The notes beneath the pieces are model-generated. The model had not been told where the DNA came from. It saw only the letters and a program-made list of their open reading frames with translations, and did no database searches. A DNA stretch of 64,000 nt from CAYNWT01 sp964450955 (GTDB lineage: Bacteria > Planctomycetota > Planctomycetia > Planctomycetales > Planctomycetaceae): the NCBI GenBank assembly GCA_964450955.1, contig CAYVFI010000003.1, positions 1-64,000 on the forward strand, written 5' to 3'. Within the stretch, counting starts at the first letter, position 1; every line of letters starts with the position of its first letter. Made by a program: the position numbers and the translations under genes. Below, in pieces: positions 57,901-64,000 of this stretch.

Positions 57901-60900
57901 CTGCCGTACCATCGTCGACAATCGTGACCGAAACCAGGCCAGAGCCGGCTGTGTTCGGAGCAGCTTCGTAAGTCAGGTCACCAGTGATCGGATCGATAAA
58001 CAGGCTGACAAACTCAAGGTTGCCGCTGGTCCCGATTAGCTGGAAGCTCAGGGACACTTCCTGTCCGACTTCATCCGTCGCCTCAATCGGTCCGGGGACA
58101 GCGTTTGTGATGTAACCGGGGATGGTTTGCAGCCCGGAATCTTCGTCAACCGGTGGTGGGTCGGCGTCGCCGAGCAGTTCGAAGTTTGGTTCGTCATTAA
58201 TCGCTTCGACGTTCAGTGTGAACAGTAACGGCGTGCTTGTATTGATGTCGTTACCGCCGCTTGGCCCATCGTCCTGAAGGACAACCTCAAACGTGGCCGT
58301 TCCGTTGGTGTGTGGCGCTGTTTCGTATGTCAGATCGCCCGTGACGGCATCAATGCCTGGACCACTCGTGAAGGCAAGATTACCGGTACTGGAGATGAGA
58401 GTAACAACGAATGTCAACGTCTGATCGCTTTCATTCGGAGCACCCGCGTCCATATTTGCAGCGAAGTTCTGGACTGTTTGAGGTCCGGCGTCTTCGATGA
58501 CTCCGGCCGGCGGGTTGCCGGGCAAGTCGAATGCTGGCGCGTCGTTGACCTGGAAGTACGTTAGTGTGACGACATCGGTATCACTTTCGTTCGACGACGG
58601 TGGACCACTGAACTGCCCCTGGTCCTCAGTCGTAATCGTTACGGTTGCATCGCCGACGAACTCGGGTGTTGGCGTCAGTGTCAAACCATTCAGGGCACTG
58701 TTGATATCATCAACATCACCGGTGAACGTCATCGTAATGTCGTCAACACCATCGCCGACTGAGAATGTCAGTCCCGTGTTCCCACCAAGGGTCAGCAGAC
58801 CATCAGTCGCAGTCAGCGTTACCTGCAATTCATTGTTGCCAAGATGAACGTCAGGATCCGACACGATCAGGGCGGTGCCCGTGAAAGTGCTAAACGTGAA
58901 GACGGTATCTTCGGGAAGGCTTTGATCCGCCGGGACGGTGTTCTCAGGCGGATCGTTCACGCCGTCAGTCACCAGCACGAAGAACTTTGTCGTTCCGTCG
59001 GCCTGATTGGCACGTAGTGAGTTGCCGGCGAGATCACGGATACCCTGAATGCCATCATCCATCGGTCCGTTATTGTCGACTTCCAGGCGGTAGAAGCGTT
59101 CAAACTCGAACGTCGTCACGGCCGTAAAGATGGCTTCCTTCGTGTTCGAGTTGTAGGTGAAGACGTAATCGATACCGTCCACAAGTTCGACATCGTCCTG
59201 GAACAATTTGAACGCAGGTGACGTTACCGTTGAGTCATCGATACCGATTCCTTCATCATCCAGTCGAATGACGAACTGACGAAGTACGTCAGGCACGTTG
59301 ATCCACACTTCGTCAGCGTCCGGATCCAGGTCAACAACGCTTCCATCTTCGGGGTTCGCCAGAACGGCTGAAGGCCTGAAGAAGTCGACCCGGTCAATTG
59401 CTCCGCGGTCATTGAATACGCGAGAGCCCAACCCGCTTGGCGGTGATACATCAGGGTCGTCACCGCGGAACTGTCCAAAGACGTCCAGGTCTGGAGCGAG
59501 GATTGGTGAAACAGAAATCCCCAGCGGGCCCTTGACCTGCACGATTTCAGCACGATCGCCAAGTGAGTTCAGCGAACTGTCAATTGTGAGCGACTGTGGT
59601 GCTGGATAGTAGTTACCGTTGGCAGCATCAATGAACAGCGGATCTGTTCCGTTTAGAACAATGCTAAATGTTCCCAGTCCGATTGTTCCTGAATTCGCGT
59701 TAGTCCCGTTGCCGCTGTAGAGGGTTGTTCCAACAACTGTGTTCGCCTGTGAATCGCCGGCGACTTCCAGGCCTGTGGTCAGGTCCGCAACGATGTTGTT
59801 GAGAATTGTTGGTCCGGCATTGTCGTCAACCAGGATACCAACACCGCCGGAGTCTCCAACGACCGTATTGTTGACGATCCGGCCATAGGGAACCGGGGCC
59901 AGGACTCCGGTCGTCGCGTCGCCACTGAAGTGAATTCCCCCGGTGCCACCACGTGCGACGACGTTGTTTTCAATGACCACGCCCGGAACCAGGTTCTCAG
60001 TGTTGAGTTCCTGCAGGTTCCTGACAGAGCCTTGGTGAGGCAGTGTACCACCAAGCGGAATGTTGGCAGGACTACGATCACCCGCGTCCGCCACGATTCC
60101 GAACTCAGCAGAATCAGTCACGCTGTTCTGCTGGATAAGAACCTGCCCCTGATCACGGAACTGGTTCGAATCACCGAAGTCATCAAACTGAACCAGGGCC
60201 AGCTGGCTCGCAAGTACCCCGACGAATTCACGTCGAGTCGGATCGATGATGTCATCATGAGCCAGCGGGTTCACGTCCTGAGTGTTCTGGAAGAACCCAG
60301 CGACAGCGCGACCTGAATCGAAGGTGATGATGTACTTCGTCCCAAGGTAGTCCAGTGGATTGTTGCTCGATTCAAGATCGACACCAAACTCAAAGACTTC
60401 GCCTGCGTCGAAGTTGGAAAACACCACGTTAACGGTGTCTCGGACTCCCAGGTCGTTCAGGTCGAAGGTGAATGTCTGCCCAACCACGTCACTATTCGCG
60501 CTGACTGCCGGACCGGACGAACCATCTGGTCCGGAGTCGTTAGGAGCCACGCCGCCTGGGTCAGGGTCGAAGTACGATCCTTCAGGTAGAACTAGTGAGA
60601 TGGAACTAATTTCCTCACCAGCAGCTGACAGATTCTCAAAGGTGAAGAGATCATCGCTGTTGAGTGGATCAACAGGGTTCAGTTCACCGACAACGCCATA
60701 GACATCAGCGGGTCTTTCGAGGTCAACAATCACATTGCCGTACAAGTTGACGATATTGCTGGTGCTTGCGTTACCCGTGGTAACTCCATCGGACAGGCCG
60801 GCAGTCACGTCGATGATGCCCTGAACAGCAGGGCTATTGATTGCATCCCGGATTCGGGCGGCCAATTCTTCGTCGAGATCAGCAGCCTCATCCCCCGCAG

Positions 60901-63900
60901 TTCCGTTAAACGGATCGAAGGTAATTGGCAGATGGCCGGCTGCAACACCATTGCCCGCTGAGATATCTTCGAACTCGAAGATCACTGTGTTGGTGCCATC
61001 GCTAATCGAGAAGGTTTCTCCATCGCCGATACCGCCACCGGTTGGCACAACCAGTGACGTCTGATTCGCAACTCGGTCGTTCGTATCAATGCTTCGAGTT
61101 AGTGTCAGGGACGGATTACTGTTTACCGAGAAACCAAACTCAGATGCTCTGCGGATTTCGACGTCGTATGGTCCAACCTGGGTACCAGCGGCGCCAAGAG
61201 GATTGGCAGTGAAGGTGGAGTTGTTTACCGAGTTGGTTACCAGTTCCCCACGCTCTGTGAATCCGATAATGATGTCATCGATGTAGACACCCTCGACAGC
61301 ATTGTTACTACCTCTGGTTGACGGGCCTCCAATATTGGAATCTGCGAAACCAAACTCGTCGCCCGGCAATATGTTGGCTGCCGGCAATGGCCCGGGATCA
61401 ACAATCGTGTAGGTGGCCAGGACCAGTTGGTTGCCTGTTCCTTTGATTGCCAGTGGGCTACCTCCAGCCAGGACTCCCGCCAGAACCGAACGCATTTCCG
61501 CGGCAACTTCTTCTCGCGTCATTCCAGAGTTGATTGAGATCGCGTTGGGCCCGCCTCCCGGGGCTCCCTCGATGACCAAACTACCAGCCTGAGAAAGCGT
61601 TCCCGCACCAATGAGATTGATTCGGTTGCCAACCCGAGATGGTTCAACAGTCCCTGCCAGGAATTGGCCAATCGCTTCGCTGACGCTTGTTGCAATTTCG
61701 TCGGCTGTCATGAGCGGAGCGTAAGGTACCGCGAACCCAGAGGAGGTTGTGCCGTTGCTGTCGAACTCGAAAGTCGTGCCATCAACGGTAAACGTGTCAC
61801 CTTCTGTAATCGCCCCACCGCTTGGGGTAATCAGTGTGTAACCAAGATCGAAGGTAAACGTGTTCTGGACACCGTTGTCTTCAATAATAAACTGATCGCC
61901 ATCGCGCAGGTCACTGCCTGGTAGCGAGTAAAGTTCTTCGCCACCGGTTGCTGGGAATACGTTCGGGTTTTGGGTAGCAGCCCCACCGATATTAAGCGTA
62001 CCAGAACTGGCGAAGACGAACCTAAGACGCAAATTGTCCATCCCAGCAAACGAACTCAGGTCAACTCTCGCCTGCAGCCAGGTGTTCGTGTTGTCGAACA
62101 GCGGTTCGACGTTGCGGAACGTCTGAGTGTCCGGGAAGTTTGTGTTGGCGTTTCCAACGCCGAAATCGAGTTCGTCATTTCCGGGGCCCGCGATCTGCAC
62201 CTCATTGTTGGTCGCAAGGAGGCTCCACGAAGTAAATTCACCTGTGGCTGGATCGACAAAGGTGTCGTCACCTCCGACATAGACACGCAGACTGTCTGAG
62301 ACGTTTGTTCCTTCGAGATCTTCGGTCTCAAGGAAGTAGTTGAAGTACAAGGCAGGCTTGTCTTCAGAGCTGTATCCGTCGAGTGAAAATTCATTACTGA
62401 TTACATCGCCCTGGGCACCGCCCGGGAAATTGATGTCGTTGACCGTAGCGGTGGTTGGGGCATATCCGAAAGCGGGGCCCAGGTTATTTTTGTTGCCCGC
62501 ATCCCGGCCGCCAGCCTGGTTGCCGAAGTAAAGGCTACTACCACCAGGAGCCGCGACTCGACTGCCATCAGGGGCGTCGGTCGTCCCGTGTCCTAAATCA
62601 GTTGCACGGTTGTTGGTCACGTCCCAAAGGTTGTAGTCCAGGGTTCCGAACGCCAAACCAGTTGGGTTCGGGATGCCCGTCGCCACCATCGACTGACCAT
62701 CAGCAAGCACGGGCTGCAGATTACCGCTGGTATCGAATGCGTAGATCTCACCATCTTCAGTAATGCCGAACAGAATTTGCTCGTATGCACCATCTTCTGT
62801 GCCAACGCGAGGTCCGTTAACAAGCCCAGAGAATGGGCGGTCGATTACCTGACCAATCTGCTGCGTCCTGACATTCCGCTCCCGACCTGCGGCTCGAGCC
62901 GTGCCAAGTACGTAGTCAACAGAATATAGAATGCCTTGGTCGTCGATCGCGTAGAGGTCCGCCTCACCGAAAGCGTTCGGACTTCCATTCGCATCGCGTG
63001 CATCCGCCAGGCCAACAATGTAGTTGTCCTGAACTGCAGTGATCTGCCCGATCTCAAAGAGGTCTGTGTGGATACCATCACAAGCCTGTGCCGGGCCGAG
63101 TCTCGGAATAGCTTCCTGATTGATTACAACGCCAGTGGTGTAATTGAAATTAAACAGTGCGTTGCGGTTGTAGTAATCCTGCGTTGGAGGATTCGCAGTG
63201 ACAGCCCTGTTCTCTGCAACGGCAAGGCCGGCGGCGTTGCCTGTGCCATCAAAGTGGGTCGCTGTGTAGTTCAGGCCAGCATTCGCCTGGTTGACTGTCG
63301 GCGGGATACAGTCCCCGGTAAACGTGCTCGGACCTTCGTCTCCAAGGTCCGTGATTGCTCCGTTCGATGTGTTAATGTGAGCGAAGTGACCCAAATTCAC
63401 GTCGTTCGGGATACCCGTAAAGACGCTATTCGCGTGAGTGAACAGTTCGCCGTCGGGCCGGGTGGCAATATCGCCAATTGCTTGCTGGAACTGTCCCACG
63501 TGCTCCTGAACCGCCCCCGTAAACGCATCAACCAGGTAAATACCAGTCGTTGCTCCAGTCTGCCCTGAACCGCTGACGAACAGCGAAACGTCACTCAGTG
63601 CAAAGTTTGTATGGCTTGGGTCCAGACCAAGAGTTCCGTCGGCTTCTGTCACGGTTGTGAACAAATCCGTAATCGGACCACCGGCTGTTCCGGGGATGTC
63701 GTTGCCAAACTGTTCATCAGCCACACGAGTAACCGTAGTCAGCGGTTCCAGCCGAGTCTGGCCCGTCACCGTTGGGTCGAGCACTGACGGTATCTGACCG
63801 CTTGCAGTAACGGCCATGAAGTACGTACCTACGGCCAGTTCAACAGGTCCGATAAACGCGTCAGCAGGCCCGATTGTTCCGCGAGACAAGTCATCGACAT

Positions 63901-64000
63901 CAGCCCCGTTCAATGGCGCTGGCCGATCTTCTGCGATCGACGACTCTCGCCCGATGTAGACTAACGCACCATTCTCATCGAAGATCGAAACAGTGGTGTT
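54905..64000 (-). CDS. Giant multidomain surface protein, N-terminus beyond window (at least 3031 aa)
   Basis: The frame is open through base 64000, where codons are in register, so the start lies outside. Visible parts in order: a PPC/beta-propeller-like N-terminal region with GTDAPDG-type loops; a repeated G-x-x-F-x-x-D-G-x-x-F-x-F unit (60830-61905); right-handed beta-helix repeats (about 59700-60000); cadherin/Ig-like segments with PEDTVFTF-type motifs (about 57600-59000); a GEVED domain (57040-57540); and FN3-like repeats with typical P-x-F-x-W-x strands (55340-57000). It ends GGVLGGLLGAALLKRRSDKK plus a basic tail, like the giant at 16974. A surface-anchored structural or adhesive role is likely. 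It precedes the RTX protein gene by 56 bp. Confidence 0.9.
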   Translation of the reverse strand, partial: NTTVSIFDENGALVYIGRESSIAEDRPAPLNGADVDDLSRGTIGPADAFIGPVELAVGTYFMAVTASGQIPSVLDPTVTGQTRLEPLTTVTRVADEQFGNDIPGTAGGPITDLFTTVTEADGTLGLDPSHTNFALSDVSLFVSGSGQTGATTGIYLVDAFTGAVQEHVGQFQQAIGDIATRPDGELFTHANSVFTGIPNDVNLGHFAHINTSNGAITDLGDEGPSTFTGDCIPPTVNQANAGLNYTATHFDGTGNAAGLAVAENRAVTANPPTQDYYNRNALFNFNYTTGVVINQEAIPRLGPAQACDGIHTDLFEIGQITAVQDNYIVGLADARDANGSPNAFGEADLYAIDDQGILYSVDYVLGTARAAGRERNVRTQQIGQVIDRPFSGLVNGPRVGTEDGAYEQILFGITEDGEIYAFDTSGNLQPVLADGQSMVATGIPNPTGLAFGTLDYNLWDVTNNRATDLGHGTTDAPDGSRVAAPGGSSLYFGNQAGGRDAGNKNNLGPAFGYAPTTATVNDINFPGGAQGDVISNEFSLDGYSSEDKPALYFNYFLETEDLEGTNVSDSLRVYVGGDDTFVDPATGEFTSWSLLATNNEVQIAGPGNDELDFGVGNANTNFPDTQTFRNVEPLFDNTNTWLQARVDLSSFAGMDNLRLRFVFASSGTLNIGGAATQNPNVFPATGGEELYSLPGSDLRDGDQFIIEDNGVQNTFTFDLGYTLITPSGGAITEGDTFTVDGTTFEFDSNGTTSSGFAVPYAPLMTADEIATSVSEAIGQFLAGTVEPSRVGNRINLIGAGTLSQAGSLVIEGAPGGGPNAISINSGMTREEVAAEMRSVLAGVLAGGSPLAIKGTGNQLVLATYTIVDPGPLPAANILPGDEFGFADSNIGGPSTRGSNNAVEGVYIDDIIIGFTERGELVTNSVNNSTFTANPLGAAGTQVGPYDVEIRRASEFGFSVNSNPSLTLTRSIDTNDRVANQTSLVVPTGGGIGDGETFSISDGTNTVIFEFEDISAGNGVAAGHLPITFDPFNGTAGDEAADLDEELAARIRDAINSPAVQGIIDVTAGLSDGVTTGNASTSNIVNLYGNVIVDLERPADVYGVVGELNPVDPLNSDDLFTFENLSAAGEEISSISLVLPEGSYFDPDPGGVAPNDSGPDGSSGPAVSANSDVVGQTFTFDLNDLGVRDTVNVVFSNFDAGEVFEFGVDLESSNNPLDYLGTKYIITFDSGRAVAGFFQNTQDVNPLAHDDIIDPTRREFVGVLASQLALVQFDDFGDSNQFRDQGQVLIQQNSVTDSAEFGIVADAGDRSPANIPLGGTLPHQGSVRNLQELNTENLVPGVVIENNVVARGGTGGIHFSGDATTGVLAPVPYGRIVNNTVVGDSGGVGILVDDNAGPTILNNIVADLTTGLEVAGDSQANTVVGTTLYSGNGTNANSGTIGLGTFSIVLNGTDPLFIDAANGNYYPAPQSLTIDSSLNSLGDRAEIVQVKGPLGISVSPILAPDLDVFGQFRGDDPDVSPPSGLGSRVFNDRGAIDRVDFFRPSAVLANPEDGSVVDLDPDADEVWINVPDVLRQFVIRLDDEGIGIDDSTVTSPAFKLFQDDVELVDGIDYVFTYNSNTKEAIFTAVTTFEFERFYRLEVDNNGPMDDGIQGIRDLAGNSLRANQADGTTKFFVLVTDGVNDPPENTVPADQSLPEDTVFTFSTFTGTALIVSDPDVHLGNNELQVTLTATDGLLTLGGNTGLTFSVGDGVDDITMTFTGDVDDINSALNGLTLTPTPEFVGDATVTITTEDQGQFSGPPSSNESDTDVVTLTYFQVNDAPAFDLPGNPPAGVIEDAGPQTVQNFAANMDAGAPNESDQTLTFVVTLISSTGNLAFTSGPGIDAVTGDLTYETAPHTNGTATFEVVLQDDGPSGGNDINTSTPLLFTLNVEAINDEPNFELLGDADPPPVDEDSGLQTIPGYITNAVPGPIEATDEVGQEVSLSFQLIGTSGNLEFVSLFIDPITGDLTYEAAPNTAGSGLVSVTIVDDGTAAPPPHDNEGPTKQFFIIVNSVDDAPVAVTPDYTIDHGDSLVLDATESFDVDIPLGDSLTYSWDLNNDGVFGDAVGATPSVPWSTLLGFGFTPASTNTIQLQVTDAPDASGNSRTDIAQGVVTVIAVDYGDAPNSFGTDRPDGAAHVILPGFHLGSSVDSDIDGQAGSGLLGDDNNGIDDEDGISFPTTIEADTAQSLSSPFSVTVTSAFAAKLDAWIDFNNDGVFDASEHANGGISYDVFNGTQSLALTVPAGSALGSLPARFRLSTSGGLTPTGRASEGEVEDHQVTIIAVQPPQVPVFDATAPGPSTTDLTPTFEWNADPANTSYQFQLFAPDGSLLEDGQNLGVPFFTVANELPFGTYTYRVRAFNRAGAASAWSALTPVDVVPEAVIYDTPTGRVPDSTPTFAWTPIEGVEGYTLVVNTEAGVNIINETVTNTFFTSPTELPLGGYVVEISAFAGGVTGAASLTEIDITTPPVVTGPESLTFDETPTITWEAPLGAGTFQVRIRKPGDPTNLVNVTGITDNFYTLTEPLPFGDYVVLVRATADSDPTFFSNVDREAFEVVSRPEIIAPGNEITDGSATVQWTAVSGGESYEVRINNVTTGEDDFIVETGIEGLSYQLPNLPVGRYEIEVRGINPFGEESRSDIRSLDVVTRPTGLTPTGSFFDRQPVFTVDTLDGVQDYELRVHKLLSGGTPGTEDGRINNFIRLVIPNGSTAYGSPYETIFGTRIFIPNSGYIAYFRGITSDGLRTRWSEGIQFRVGGQPTLDPVEANGDSTPTFNWTPIPDAVRYIFRIRRVSDNRVVRRETQLLDTSFTLTDPLPSGEYRAWVRAVSADGVRSPFSGSRPFTVTDSAEAFLELDDQPILFEQETASLVGPDDAKLQHQIELPEVALPVGTVTDPAIEIIEQHDIPMLLEDQFSPESQGSWLPEVEGVDDVLSSDPSLGWLNDVTSEDLGNSEATDVELRATEVAGGVLGGLLGAALLKRRSDKKSRDRRSL

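Overview
The window reads as chromosome of a member of Planctomycetota. The evidence is two prepilin-like DUF1559 (H-X9-DG) proteins, giant secreted proteins with an LEPR-XLL-like N-terminal motif (LEERSLLT, LEERCLLT), a DUF1573 lipoprotein, planctomycete-style duplicated amidohydrolases, and dispersed hairpin repeats of a kind I associate with this phylum. Genus cannot be fixed from sequence reading alone. No rRNA, tRNA, CRISPR array, transposase or phage gene was seen.

Layout. 1-4211 (minus): a Tat-exported molybdopterin oxidoreductase running off the left edge, preceded by its four-cluster Fe-S subunit. The oxidoreductase gene carries an in-frame insertion with 25-bp terminal inverted repeats. 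4655-7419 (minus): a translationally coupled pair, an SGNH hydrolase and an acyltransferase-3/SGNH fusion. 7420-8048: two copies of an about 100-bp dispersed repeat and two rearranged fossils of the neighbouring DUF1559 gene. 8049-16838 (minus): a compact cluster starting with an ECF sigma factor and a membrane protein likely to be its anti-sigma, then a GspE/PilB-like ATPase, three different GspF-like platform proteins, three minor pseudopilins (H/I-, J- and K-like) and two DUF1559 pseudopilins. Most junctions overlap. It looks like a self-contained, sigma-controlled pseudopilus machine without secretin or prepilin peptidase in view. 16974-26516 (minus): a 3180-residue surface or secreted protein, closed by a clear intrinsic terminator.

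27020-30329 (plus): a SEC-C/TPR protein and RibD of riboflavin synthesis. 30397-32907 (minus): an acidic secreted protein of unknown role. 33206-37739 (plus): a stand-alone divergent GroES, a TolC-like outer-membrane lipoprotein and a DUF1573 lipoprotein. 38061-39863 (plus): LepA/EF4. 40204-44961 (plus): two exported amidohydrolase-family proteins, partly degenerate at the metal site, then a 69-residue protein with a strong ribosome binding site. 45011-46162 (minus): a PIN/TRAM membrane protein. 46409-48706 (plus): an MMPL/RND-type transporter.

48807-64000 (minus): two giant extracellular proteins in tandem. The downstream one (2013 aa) has a degenerate M23 peptidase domain, seven Calx-beta-like repeats and an RTX region. 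The upstream one is cut by the right edge (at least 3031 aa visible) and ends in a hydrophobic segment plus basic tail, like the giant at 16974. The window thus mixes core housekeeping genes (lepA, ribD) with a large cell-envelope repertoire. The most unusual item is the ECF-led pseudopilin cluster with three tandem platform proteins.
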